Notes: generated by a model not told the origin, from the sequence alone. 64,000 bases of DNA from Orientallactaga sibirica (GCA_036365145.1 JAEOAD010000982.1:6722001-6786000), one strand, 5' to 3'. Shown: positions 43,473-53,835, counted from the first letter of the stretch. Program-made: numbers and translations.

Positions 43473-43662
43473 GGGATGGAGAGATGGCTTAGTGGTTAAG
43501 GCGCTTGCCTGTGAAGCCTAAGGGACCCAGGTTCGATTCTCTAGGTCCCACGTTAGCCAGATGCACCTCTTAGCACATGCATCTGGAGTTTGTTTGCCCA
43601 TTCTCTCTCTCCCTCTGTATCTAATAAATATATAAATAAAACAGTATTTTTTTTAAAAAAAA
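43473..43662 (+). repeat. tRNA-type SINE (same-site cluster)
   Basis: gatggagagatggcttagtg to aaaacagtattttttttaaa, internally shortened near gtttgcccattctc. Confidence 0.93.
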
Positions 43663-43674
43663 GATAAATTTAGG

Positions 43675-43880
43675 GTCTGGAGGTATGGCTCACTGGTTAA
43701 GGCGCTTGCCTGCAAAACCTAATGACCTGAGTTTGATTCCCCAGTACCCAGGTAAAGCCAGATGTATCGTGGTGCATGCATTTGGAGTCCATTGGTAGCA
43801 ACTGGAGGCACTGGTGTACCCATTCTCTCTGTCTGTCTTCTCTCTCTCTGTGTGCTTGCAAATAAATAAAAATATTTTTT
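43675..43880 (+). repeat. tRNA-type SINE (same-site cluster)
   Basis: gtctggaggtatggctcact to aaataaataaaaatattttt. Confidence 0.93.
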
Positions 43881-44043
43881 AGCTGGGCGTGGTGGCGCAC
43901 GCCTTTAATCCCAGCACTCGGGAGGCAGAGGTAGGAGGATCGCCGAGAGTTCGAGGCCACCCTGAGACTACATAGTTAATTCCAGGTCAGCCTGGACCAG
44001 AGTGAGACCCTACCTTGCAAAAACCAAAAAAAAAAAAAAAAAT
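43881..44043 (+). repeat. B1-like SINE in the tail of the previous SINE
   Basis: agctgggcgtggtggcgcac to tgcaaaaaccaaaaaaaaaa. Sits directly on the preceding A/T tail. Confidence 0.95.
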
Positions 44044-44063
44044 TTAAAAAGGATAAATTTAGG

Positions 44064-44258
44064 TATGAAATTTCATATATTTCAGTGTTCAGGATAATGA
44101 GTTTTTAATAAATTTATTGCATTATATAACTCTTACCACAGTTCAATATCAAAATATTTACAACATCCTAAAAATTCTTACACTTATTTGCAGTTAGTTC
44201 CCACACTGGGCTCCAGGCAAAACACTGATCTGTTTTCTGTCTGTTCAGATTTGAACAT
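44064..44258 (-). mobile_element. Old L1 fragment, minus strand
   Basis: aactcttaccacagttcaat, then aaaattcttacacttatttgcagttagttccc, resemble the same reversed L1M stretch as at 59.6 kb, in a more diverged copy. Confidence 0.6.
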
Positions 44259-44267
44259 TAGGTATTT

Positions 44268-44416
44268 ATTTACTTATTTATTGAAAGAGGGTATTTATTA
44301 CTCTAACCTAGGCTGAGCTAGAACTCACTCTGTATCCCAGGATAGAACTCACTGAAATCTTCCTACCCCAGCCTCTGAGTGCTGGGATTAAAGGTGTGTG
44401 CCACCATGGCTGGCTT
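44268..44416 (-). repeat. Old B1-like SINE
   Basis: tattactctaacctaggctg, ctgagtgctgggattaaagg, caccatggctggc. Confidence 0.85.
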
Positions 44417-44427
44417 GAATGTAGGTT

Positions 44428-44662
44428 TTTTTTTTGTTTTTTTTTTTGAGAGAGAGAGACAGAGAGACAGATAGAGACAGACAGAATGGGCGCGCCACAC
44501 CTCTCAGCCACTGTGAATGAACGCCAGATGTGTGTGCCCCCTTGTGGCGCATGTGTGACATTGCATGCTTGCATCACTTTTGCGTCTGGGACCTGGAGTT
44601 TCGAATGGGTGTTCTTAGGCTTTGCAGGCAGGTGCCTTAACGCTAAGCCATCTCTCCAGCCC
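44428..44662 (-). repeat. Long-variant tRNA-type SINE
   Basis: aatgggcgcgccacacctct, cttgtggcgcatgtgtgaca, head ccatctctccagccc. Confidence 0.93.
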
Positions 44663-45244
44663 GGTTTTTATATTATTTATGACTACCGTAACTTCGAGTG
44701 TTCTGGAATTTCTGCTATGTGAGGGAGGGGAGGAAGAAAGTCTTCCCATGGTGCTCAAGTCTGTATCTCGTAGGCCTCAGTTACCTCTTCTGTTTGCTTT
44801 AGATTTTCCTTTCACTTCTGAAAACTGTCATTTGGAAGAATTCAGTCTCTGTGTCACCATTATATAGCTCTTTGCTCTCATTAAGCCTCAGTCCAGGAGC
44901 GTTTCTCAGTTCTTCTAGTTTTTGACCTGTAAAATAGGGAAATTATTGACAAGATGATGTCTCATCTTCTTTCTATCACCAGTAACGAGCAATTATTTTT
45001 TGTGCATGAAATCTTTTCTGGTGAAAAATTACTTCTTGATTTTTCTATGCTGTTTTCAATATGAGGACTGAAACAAAACAAATTAAAAGTTGCTTCATCA
45101 GAATTCATAAAAAAAAGTGTAAAGTCATAAGTATGTAGCCTTTTTGCTTCTGAAATGATTAAAGCTTCGAACTGCACTGGGACCTTTCAACATTATGTGC
45201 ATGTATCAGAGTGAAGGAAATTAACTGGAAATGTCTATTCTTCA
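44663..45244. other. Unique intron sequence, weak MIR-like motif
   Basis: gtttttgacctgtaaaatag gg at 44918-44940 recalls the MIR core. Otherwise nothing recognised. Confidence 0.4.
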
Positions 45245-45365
45245 TGCTTTCTGGTTTATTCAAATATTTATTGAATCAGATGAGATGCTAGATAGTAGAG
45301 ATAGAATCTTGAGAAAAAGAGGGCTTCTCTTTGACTGAGCTTGCAGGCTAGGTGAGGAAAGCCAG
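45245..45365 (+). mobile_element. L2 fragment
   Basis: tattcaaatatttattgaat, gatgctagatagtagagata, then ctgagcttgcaggctaggtg follow L2 3'-end order. Confidence 0.65.
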
Positions 45366-46089
45366 TGATGAAATTGCAGCTCAGTGAGCTGGGCAACGAG
45401 AGGAAATAGTGCATGAGCAAGGCAGGCCAGACCCGAGTCACGTTGTGGAGCCTTGGGAAATGCTGCTGCCCTCATGAGAAGTCGACCATAAGAAGCTCTT
45501 GGCACCTGGGCTAGCCAACTCAACAGTTTAAAAAACACACCCATTTCATCCTTGGGAGAAAGATATTCAGCAAGTTTGAAGGTGGAAAGAGGGAAGGTTG
45601 AAGTGTTTTGCATTTCTAAGCAGATCTCTTATCTCTTCTGGCCTTACCTTTTCATAAAGGGTTAACTGGTTAACTGCAGCTTTGGTTTTTGCAGACAGCA
45701 AACTTGCGGAGGCTGGCTTTTGGCACAGCAGACAACTGGAGGGTGGTATTTTTCTGATGGAGAGACATTCTGAAGTTTTGTAATTTATGGCGTCTTTAAA
45801 TATGGGATTTTGTTTACTGTTGGCCTAATTACACCTCTGATATATTTTACTTAGCTTAATGTTTTAATTTTGTGCTCATGCTCAGAGGTGGTTGCCCAAA
45901 GGGTACCATTTAAAAAAAATTCTTAAGTAATGATTTATCCTCACTGTAACTACCTGAAGCTTGCTGAAGGTAAGAAAACAGAGGGAGACAGTCTTGAAGG
46001 ACAAGGGCTTTTTCGTGGATTGTTGTGAATATTTCACCTTTCTTTTTTATTTCACCTTTCTGAGGTCTTAATTTACCTGTTTGCTAAAC
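45366..46089. other. Unique intron sequence
   Basis: No gene or recognised repeat. A 117-codon minus-strand frame (45260-45613) overlaps the L2 fragment and is not supported. Confidence 0.5.
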
Positions 46090-46300
46090 CCTGTCCTAAA
46101 CCATTTCTTTTCAATATACATATAGTACAGGCCACACGAGGAATTTAAAATATTCTAGCCACCACATTAATAAATTAAAAGAGCTGAAATTAATTTCAAT
46201 AATATATTTATTTAGCCCAACATACCCAAAGCATCATTTTACTATGTAACTAATATTAAAATTATTGAGCCATTTTATGTTCTTTGTTATCAGAGTTTTA
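46090..46300 (+). mobile_element. Ancient DNA transposon, first part
   Basis: agagctgaaattaatttcaa, ttttactatgtaactaatat and ttattgagccattttatgtt resemble a common mammalian MER element. The missing middle resumes at 47105. Subfamily not assigned. Confidence 0.55.
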
Positions 46301-47105
46301 GAGTAACAGCCCTAGTTCTGGCAGCCCCAACAGGCTAGGCTTGGTCACAAGTCCCAGTACACCAGTTAAAAAGAATTAAAAAGAAATGAGGAATGGCAGA
46401 AAAGCAGAGAAAGGAGATTGAATGACTGTGGCACAATGAGAGTAGGAACAGTTAGAGGGGCCCAATAATCCCAAAACCATCTTTGGGATGCTGATGTGAG
46501 TTTAGGATTAAACAGAGGACGAATTAGGGGAGGGGTAGGAGGGGCAAGAGGTATGCATGATCAAGCAGTCCTGGCCAGCTGTGGTCTGGTCCATCATTGT
46601 CTTGGTTCTGGTTCCAAGAGGTGAGTTGGAAAAAAGCCCTTATTGCTTGAGGAGGCAGGCTGGTTTTCAGGAGATGCTAACTTCCGTTCCACCTATATAG
46701 CCTTGTTCTCATTGACAGTTGTCCCCATCTGGGGGTGGGGTGGGGGCTGACCTGGAGGCTTTGCTTTCCTGGAATCCAAAGGTGACTGCAGGTTTAGGAC
46801 AGTGACTGGAGACCTATAGGTGTCCTTTGGGGTCTAGAACAAGATGCTATAAAAGGTTCACAGTAAGATGCCTTCAGCCTTGAAGGGGGAGGAGATAGGT
46901 TGGGATCATGGGTTTTTGGGTAGGTGCTCCTTGAGTGATTAACATGCCTGGATACAGAGATAGGCTGAAGTCTGACCCAAAGTAAGAGACAGATGTAGAA
47001 TGGAGGCAGACCCGGGCAAGGCTTGCATCCTGCTTTACCTTGTGGGCCCAAATGGGGAGACAATGCTTTTCAGCACAAGCAGCTTCAAAGGGCCTGTTAT
47101 ACCCA
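46300..47105. other. Unclassified about 800-bp insertion within a DNA transposon
   Basis: This is G-rich and compositionally unlike its AT-rich flanks, and it splits an ancient transposon. Minus-strand open frames of 83-89 codons occur, without recognised motifs. The minus strand contains a ccttttatagc TATA-like block near 46850, so an LTR is plausible, but I found no clear ends or duplication. Confidence 0.4.
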
Positions 47106-47190
47106 CATAGTGCATCACATCTCAATTCAGATTAGCCATATTACAAGTGTTCAGTAGTCATGTGTTGCTTGTGCTATTATATTCGACAAG
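47105..47190 (+). mobile_element. Ancient DNA transposon, second part
   Basis: cacatctcaattcagattag and agtgttcagtagtcatgtgt continue the element of 46090-46300 in the expected order. Confidence 0.55.
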
Positions 47191-47484
47191 ACGGTCCTAA
47201 GCCTTTGAAAGGGGTGGCAGAGACATAACTCATGATTTAGGAGCACTTAACAAAGCACACACAGGTTTCCTACCCTTAGAGAAATCTGATATGGAAAAAT
47301 TCATCTTGACAGGAAAGGTAAAGCAGGAAGTGATTATTCATATTACAAAAGAATTAACCGCAGGATCTTTTAAATAGCAAACTCCCTTAGTGCTCTGAAG
47401 ACTATGACTCAATTTGCAAAAAAATGTGATTGACACTTGACATTTTAGTAGTACCTGTGTTGGGCAGAGAACTGTCAATATAAA

Positions 47485-47668
47485 AATGCAAGCTGAGGCT
47501 TAGCAGTTGAAGCCTTTGCCTGCAAAGCCAAAGGACGCTGGTTCAAATCCCCGTGACCCATGTAAGCCAGCTGCAAAAGGTGGCACATGCATCTGGAGTT
47601 TGCAGCAGCTGGAGGCCCTGATACACCTATTTTCTTTCTATCTGCCTCTTTCTCTCACTCACCTTCTT

Positions 47669-47701
<33 letters not shown>

Positions 47702-47712
47702 AAAATGTTTCT
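47485..47712 (+). repeat. tRNA-type SINE with (AAAT)n tail
   Basis: gctgaggcttagcagttgaa, a shortened body, ten or so AAAT units (47670-47700). atataagctgac after and aatgcaagctgag before hint at the target site. Confidence 0.92.
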
Positions 47713-49804
47713 AAAAAATATAAGCTGACTGGTCAGCATTACAAGTCTTCATTGAACACCCATTGCATGCTATGGATGCTCATGGAAAGAGCTAAGGCAT
47801 TTTAGAAGTTCACTGGGCAACACACAGGCTGCCATTGTAGCACGGGATAGCCCCAGTGGCAGGAGCAGGGAGGTGGAATGGAGGCAGTTAGGACCCAGCT
47901 GGGGCAAGGTGGGAAGGTGCATATGATTATGTAAGATTAAAGCAAGGGTTAGATTTTGTTTAATCTGAGAGTAATTTTCTTCAAAATGGTAGTTTAATAA
48001 AAGGGTAAATTAGAAAAGAACAGCTCAATGGGATGCTGTGAAAAAGGCTGTAATATTGTGCAGTTGCACTCTATCTTTGAGTCCTCAGTCCCTAATAGTT
48101 GGTCTCTATTAAGGCATGCCCTGGGGTTCATGGAAGCAGAGATTGAAAAGTGAGCTACATTCTTCTCTGGTTTAGCACACCAGGCAACAGCTATTTACCT
48201 CATACTAAACATCTGCTTGAAGTAGACTCCATTTGCCCTTTTCCAGCTTTACCTTGTTACAGGTCACATAGAGAACAGAGAAGTGCAACTTGCTATATAG
48301 GAAGGAAGAAGCAAGGCTGTGATCCACAAGTTGGGCGACTCCCAAGTCCCTGAAAGTACCTAGGATTGAAGTTCACAAACACTAGATGACTCAATTGAAG
48401 ATGACCTTGTTCTCCCTTTCTCTCCTTCAGCACACTTGGATTTGATGTCTCCCAATTCCACACACCATATTTTCATGTTCCCTGTCAGAAAAGCTTAGAG
48501 TTTTCCCTCCTAGATGCTGAAGTGGGATCAATCTTGGGCCGCCTAGGTCTTTGTTTCAAGACTTTTTTAAATATTTATTTAAAAAGGAATACATGTTGAC
48601 CATCTAAAGAATGTACTAGGGATGTATCATTAGGCAATTTCTTCATTGTATAAACATCAGAGTGTGTTCACATAAAGATGGCTGTGGTATTACCCTTGGT
48701 ATCATCCTGTTGTACCATATATGTGGTCCATCAGCCAAACTGTTGTGTAACACAAGAGTGCATGTATATTACTGTCTTAATTTCAAGTTGAAGAAATTCC
48801 AGAGAAGGACCTAAACATTTCTTACTCGGTTCAGTGAGCTTTTGGGAAACAAAAAGAAAAAGTGAGTTTTGTATAGTTTGTAAACCATTGTGAGAAACAA
48901 AAATGTTCTTGTCAGGGTTCAAGGTATGTAGTTTTAAAATGTTTCTAATTCCGGATAGCTCAATATTTATGCCTCCATAGAGGGTGGATGTAACCCCATA
49001 GTATAGTTACCTTGATAATTGAGAATTATTGGCCATTCCCTTTAAGATGTGATTGGCTTGTCCTGGTGTTCATCTCAAACATGACTGGCATAAAGCTCCC
49101 ACCAAGAACCAAAGTGGCAGCTCTGCTATTTTCTTGTGTGCTTGGCCTTGGGTTTTGTCTATAATTCTGTTTCTGTCACACAAATCTTTCAAGCTGCTAA
49201 TCCATTCAGTGAGGGTGATTTTATATACTGATGTGTCATGGTAACTGGTACTCACCTGGGAGACAATTCAGCATTATCCAATCAGTTTTTTTTTTTTTTT
49301 TTTAATTTTGAGGGTGCTTTTAGTTAAAAGGGGCGAGATGCATAAAGAGGCTTTTGCAGTAGGCGTCCCAGAGCTGCCACCACACCCTGCTGCTGGAGCT
49401 TGCTCTGGCTTGCTCACTTGTGCTTCTTGCCCATCACTGCTTGGTTCTGCTGTCTTTCAAGCTACTTCCTGCCCCTTTGAGGACCCTGAACTTTCTCTGA
49501 GAGACTAGATGAAGGATCCAAGATCACTGTATAAATGAAATAGTAGGGGAGTTGAAATTTTCTCTTTAAAATTAAAGTGAACAGATATTTTAACTTTTCT
49601 CCCATCAACCTCAGCAGATCCCTGAGGGGGGGCATGTCCCCGTGTGGGGGACACTACCTCAATAAGTGAGTTTGACTTCTCTGCTGAGCTTCAGATTCTA
49701 TAATTGGGAAGAGATCAACAAACTGGGAATTGAGACAATGTAGGAAGTAGTTTCTGGCACATGCAACCTAGTTACTGTAATCACAGCTTTACTAGATCAA
49801 TGTG
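47713..49804. other. About 2.1 kb of mostly unique intron
   Basis: No SINE. gtcttcattgaacacccatt at 47747 looks L2-like. 48570-48780 (ttcattgtataaacatcaga, ggtggtccatca-like) may be an old repeat. A T17 run lies at 49287-49303. No exon recognised. Confidence 0.45.
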
Positions 49805-49814
49805 TGAAGTGCTT

Positions 49815-50028
49815 TTAAAAATGTTTTATTTATTTTTATTTATTTGAGAGAGAGGAGGGAGGGAGGAAGAGAGAGAGAGAAAGAGAATGGGCCTCTAGCC
49901 ACTGCAGATGAACTCCAGGCACTTGTGCCATCTTGTGCATCTGACTTACATGGGTACTGGGGAATAAAACTCAGGTTCTGAGGCTTTGCAGGCAAGTGCC
50001 TTCACTGCTGAGCCATCTCTCCAGCCCC
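49815..50028 (-). repeat. tRNA-type SINE (first of same-site pair)
   Basis: gggcctctagccactgcaga (lacking the cgccag bases), head ccatctctccagcccc. Confidence 0.93.
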
Positions 50029-50040
50029 TGAAGTACTTTT

Positions 50041-50240
50041 TAAAAAAATATTTTATTTATTTATTTACAAGCAGAGAGAGACAAATGGGAGAGAGAGAGA
50101 GACAGAATAGGCATACTTGGGCCTCTAGCCACTACAAATGAACTCCAGATGCATGGCTTTATGTGGGTACTGGGGAATCAAACCTGGACTGTTAGGTTTT
50201 GCAGGCAAGCACTTTAACCACTGAGCGATCGCTCCAGCCC
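50041..50240 (-). repeat. tRNA-type SINE (second of same-site pair)
   Basis: aataggcatacttgggcctc, missing the cttgtgcatctgg block, diverged head gcgatcgctccagccc. Confidence 0.92.
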
Positions 50241-50261
50241 TGAAGTAGCTTTTTTAAAAAA

Positions 50262-50352
50262 ATTGAGTTGACGTCATGTTACCCAAGCTGGATGAACTGT
50301 TGGGTTCAAGCAATTCTCTTGCCTCAACTTCCCAAATATCTGGGATGACATG
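50262..50352 (-). repeat. Old 7SL-derived (B1/FLAM-like) fragment
   Basis: catgttacccaagctggatg, gggttcaagcaattctcttg, tgcctcaacttcccaaatat: closer to the ancestral Alu/B1 monomer than to the young B1s here. Confidence 0.65.
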
Positions 50353-50374
50353 CAGCTGGAAGCTGGTTTTCTTC

Positions 50375-50712
50375 TTCTTTTTATTGTCATATGTGTATGT
50401 GTATATGAAATAGTCATATGTGTGGGCTAGTGCATGTGCATGTAGAGGCCAGAGGTTCATGTTGGGTGTTTTCCTCAATTGCTCTCTGCCTTATTTTTTT
50501 TGAACATGGTCTTCTGCTAAACCTGAAATTCACTGATTTTGCTAAACAAGCTAGCAAACAAGCCTCAGGGATTCCCTGTCTCCGCTGTCCCAGTGGTGGA
50601 ATTATAGGCACATACCACTGTACCTGGCTTTTATGTGGCTGCTGGGAATCTGAACTCAGGATTTCATGCTTGTGGGGCAAGCACTTTAGTGACCAAGTCA
50701 TCTCCCTGGCCC
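50375..50712 (-). repeat. B4-type SINE with TG end
   Basis: gtagaggccagaggttcatg, gaaattcactgattttgcta, acctggcttttatgtggctg, ID-like end tagtgaccaagtcatctccc. Confidence 0.88.
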
Positions 50713-50928
50713 CAAGAAAGCTGTTTTAAAATCCACCAGGTTTTGAATCTTCTGATAGTTCATTTTAACTGCTATGGAGCAGAGTATGATCCAAGGAAAC
50801 TGAAGTGTTCCTGCCTGCATACATGTTAGAAACCGGGAGAAAGCAGGAATGGTTGTCTTAGCCATGCTTTTACACTCCTCAGTCCCATTCACAACGGATG
50901 ACAATAGCTTCATCGTGGGTAGGGGTTT
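50713..50928. other. Unique intron sequence
   Basis: Short unique stretch between a B4 and the polypyrimidine tract. Confidence 0.5.
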
Positions 50929-51234
50929 CCTTTCCTTCCTTTCCTTTCCTTTCCTTTCCTTTCCTTTCCTTTCCTTTCCTTTCCTTTCCTTTCCTTTCCT
51001 TTCCTTTCCTTTCCTTTCCTTTCCTTTCCTTTCCTTCCCTTTTTCCCTTCCTTCCCTTCCCTTCCCTTCCCCTTCCCTTTCCTTCCCTTCCCTTCCCTTC
51101 CCTTCCCTTCCCTTCCCTTCCCCTTCCCTTTTCCTTTTCCTTTCCTTTCTTTTCCCTCCCTTCCTTCCCTTTCCTTTCCTTTCCTTTCTTTTCCTTTCCC
51201 TTTTTTCCTTTTCCTTTTCCTTTTCCTTTCCTTG
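50929..51234 (+). repeat. (TTTCC)n/(TTCCC)n polypyrimidine tract, about 300 bp
   Basis: An unbroken C/T strand: TTTCC units (50935-51035), then TTCCC units (51045-51125), then mixed units. It abuts a B1 whose A tail it has replaced. The long open frames in it (up to 182 codons) are an artefact of stop-free simple repeats. Confidence 0.98.
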
Positions 51235-51368
51235 GCAGGGCCTCACTGTTGCCCAGGCTGATCTGGTATTGACTATGTAGTCTCAGGATGGCCTTGAACT
51301 CACAGTGATCCTTCTACTTCTGTCTCCTGAGTGCTGGGATTAAAGGCATGCATCACCACACTCAACTA
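51235..51368 (-). repeat. B1-like SINE at the polypyrimidine tract
   Basis: gcagggcctcactgttgccc, ending catgcatcaccacactcaac. Confidence 0.92.
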
Positions 51369-51745
51369 TGTGTAGATTTTTGATGGTAGAGTAAATCAGC
51401 TAATTTGGAATGAAAATATGATTTAGGAAAGGGAAATTCCACTTTGAGCTCCTGGTTTATTATACTGGCTGGTTTAGTTGCCATTATGAATAGACAGTCT
51501 GAGAGACCAGACATTCTGAACAGGCAGTGCTTTGGGAAATTAATGGAAATGCAAAGCCCATGTGATGGGAAACCATTTATCTAATGACCTTTTTGTCCTA
51601 GACAAGTGACCTCTCTAATTTGTCTTTTACTTGTTGATATCTTTTGGTCTCTTATTTAGGAGACCTTGGCCCAAACCAAGCTTATTAAGATTTTTTTCTA
51701 TGCTTTCTTAGATCTATAAGAGAGGAGCTTGGAGGCTCCAAATGT
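51369..51745. other. Unique intron sequence
   Basis: No recognised repeat or gene. Confidence 0.5.
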
Positions 51746-51763
51746 AAAGAATTGACAAGAGAG

Positions 51764-51917
51764 CCGGGTGTGGTGGCGCACGCCTTTTAATCCCAGCACT
51801 TGGGAGGCAGAGGTAGGAGGATTGCCATGAGTTTGAGGCCACCCTGAGACTACATAGTGAATTTCAGGTCAGCCTGTAATAGAGTAAGACCCTACTCAAA
51901 AATCACAATAAATAAAT
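51764..51917 (+). repeat. B1-like SINE (first in same-site pair)
   Basis: gccgggtgtggtggcgcacg to aagaccctactcaaaaatca, tail (aaat)n. Confidence 0.95.
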
Positions 51918-51935
51918 AAGAATTGGCAAGGAGAG

Positions 51936-52130
51936 TGCTGGAGAGATGACTCAGTGGTTAAAGGCATTTGCTTGCAAAGACCGAAGGCCTGGGTTTTATT
52001 CCCCAGTACCCACATAAAACCAGATGCACAAAGCGGCACATGAGTCTGAAGTTTGTTTGCAGTGGCAGAAGTCACTGGTGCATCTGTTCTCTCTGTATCT
52101 TTCTAAATAAATAAAATAAATATTTTTAAA
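51936..52130 (+). repeat. tRNA-type SINE (second in same-site pair)
   Basis: tgctggagagatgactcagt to aaataaatatttttaaaa. Confidence 0.93.
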
Positions 52131-52227
52131 AAAGAATTTACAAGGAGAGGGATATGCTAACTACCCACATTTGTGTACTGTATGTATACCATTAATATGT
52201 ATGTTTATTACATGCTAATAAGAAACC

Positions 52228-52435
52228 TGGGCTGGAGAGGTGGCCTAGTGGTTAAGGTGCTTGCCTGTACAGCCTAACGTCCCAGGTTTGACTCCCTAGT
52301 ACCCACGTAAGCCACATGCACAAGGCACATGTGTCTGGACTTCATTTGCATTGGCTGGAGGCCCTGGCGCACCCATTCTCTCTCTCTCTGCTTCTCTCAA
52401 ATAAATAAATAACAATTAATTTTAAAAACCTTACA
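52228..52435 (+). repeat. tRNA-type SINE
   Basis: gggctggagaggtggcctag to caaataaataaataac. Confidence 0.94.
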
Positions 52436-52634
52436 AACCAAAAAATAGTACAGCTTACATGCTTACATTTTGAGTGAGTATATGTATTCTTTATAGCTCA
52501 TTTAACTTTTCCTGTTCCATTATTAAGTTGCAAATTTTCCACTAAGTTTTTTTTAAAAATTTTTATTGTCCTTGTATTCATTCACTCACTCATTCATCCA
52601 TATAAACTGCAAATGAAAATGGGCAAGTTTTTTA

Positions 52635-52857
52635 AAAAATAATTTTTTATTTTTATTTATTTATTTGAGACAGACAGACAGAGAGGCAGATAGAAAGACA
52701 CAGAGAATGGGCACGCCAGGGCCTTCAGCCGTCTGCAGACGAACTCCAGATGCATGTGCCACCTTGTGCATCTGGCTTATGTGGGTCCTGAGGAATAGAA
52801 CCTGGGTCCTTTGGCTTTTCAGGCAAGTTCCTTAACGTCTAAGCCATCTCTCCAGCC
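52635..52857 (-). repeat. tRNA-type SINE with TSD
   Basis: aatgggcacgccagggcctt, head ccatctctccagccc. gaaaatgggcaagtttt before and gaaaatgggaaagtttt after are its target duplication. Confidence 0.95.
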
Positions 52858-53649
52858 CGAAAATGGGAAAGTTTTGATACTGGTTTATATTGAGGTGGTC
52901 ATGAGGAAGACTTCAAAGTCTAAAGGAATTTTGTAATTGATCTCTGAAAAAATTAATCTCTGGATTTGTAATCTCTGCTAATTTGCATTGGTACATTGTT
53001 AACTAAAAGACCCATTTTCCTTTCCTGTTGACTCTTGCAAGTGTGAGAGACAGGTTTTTGTTGTTGTTGTTATGGAATGGGAAGACTGTAACACGGTATG
53101 GCTGTGTAAAGCTCATCTGTTGGGAGGGCAGTTGTGATCTGATGTGAGGAGTCTGAGACATTAGCCAGTTAGTGGGACTGTCTGTGCTAGCTACCTTGAC
53201 ACATGTTGTCATGAGAGATGCATGTTATCTCCTCTGTAGGGTGGGGATTATCATTCCTGTTTTGCACAACTGTAGCCCAAGAAGGTTAGCATCACATAGT
53301 TTGTACTGGCAAAGGGAGGGGAATGGAGGAATCAAACTAAATATTGCCTGTGATTGTTCTCTGGTCTTTTGGTATGAGGCAGTGATGCTGGACTACCCCT
53401 GGTTTGGGCAAATGTTGTCAGGTGCTGTTTCGTGTCTAAAGCCCCTGCTGGCCCAGTGGCACAATTGTAGGCCATCCTGCCTGTGTCTGACCACAGCCAG
53501 CACTTTGTGGTTTCTGTGCTACACAGAAGTCGAGGTTACTGTGTGTGGCCCTGTAATTTTAAACATCTGTAAAGGGGAAGACCCTTTAATATGACTTGAT
53601 TGGCCTTTCAGGAACCCTGGAGCTTAGACTTCTGCAACATATGATCTAA
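52858..53649. other. Intron immediately upstream of exon 2, with a MIR-like fragment
   Basis: 53225-53340 (tgtagggtggggattatcat, caactgtagcccaagaaggt) has MIR-like order. The rest is unique. A 140-codon open frame at 53172-53594 lacks a recognisable domain and is probably chance. Confidence 0.5.
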
Positions 53650-53677
53650 GTTGTTCTTTATTCTTTATTCCTTCCAG
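53650..53677 (+). promoter_or_regulatory. SH3KBP1: Splice acceptor of SH3KBP1 exon 2
   Basis: A tract rich in T and C (gttctttattctttattcc) runs directly into ttccag|TGGAGG. The exon's first bases TG complete a valine codon after a single G, which fits a first exon ending ATGG. A possible branch-point A lies in gatctaag at about 53643-53650. Confidence 0.9.
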
Positions 53678-53835
53678 TGGAGGCCATAGTGGAGTTTGAT
53701 TACCAGGCCCAGCACGACGATGAGCTGACAATCAGCGTGGGTGAAGTCATCACCAACATCAGGAAGGAGGAAGGAGGATGGTGGGAGGGACAGATCAATG
53801 GCAGGAGAGGTTTGTTCCCTGACAACTTTGTAAGA
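53678..53835 (+). CDS. SH3KBP1: SH3KBP1 (CIN85) coding exon 2: first SH3 domain (SH3A)
   Basis: This exon encodes 53 residues (codons 2-54) once the first base of codon 2 is supplied by exon 1, and they form almost all of the N-terminal SH3 domain of SH3KBP1/CIN85. That adaptor binds PxxxPR motifs of CBL and links receptor tyrosine kinases to endocytosis and the actin cytoskeleton in the cytoplasm. Seen here: the ALYDY-equivalent FDYQA, the RT-loop acidic run HDDELT, the WW of the n-Src/RT binding face in GGWWEG, and the C-terminal GLFPDNFV. From memory of the family, the paralogue CD2AP has EEGWLEG where this has GGWWEG, so SH3KBP1 is the better match. A pyrimidine-rich tract and AG (to 53677) precede the exon and GTGAGT follows it. 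The entry phase is 1 and the exit phase 0, and the reading frame has no stop. Intact splice sites argue against a processed pseudogene. The usual start codon lies in exon 1, outside the window. Confidence 0.96.

Noticed and set aside
50698..51280. Long open frames (up to 182 codons) rich in K/E/R or S/F/P
   Set aside because: They are translations of the (TTTCC)n polypyrimidine tract, which lacks stop codons in several frames. No gene.
53172..53594. 140-codon open frame just upstream of exon 2
   Set aside because: Overlaps a MIR-like fragment, has no family resemblance and no paired splice sites. Probably chance.
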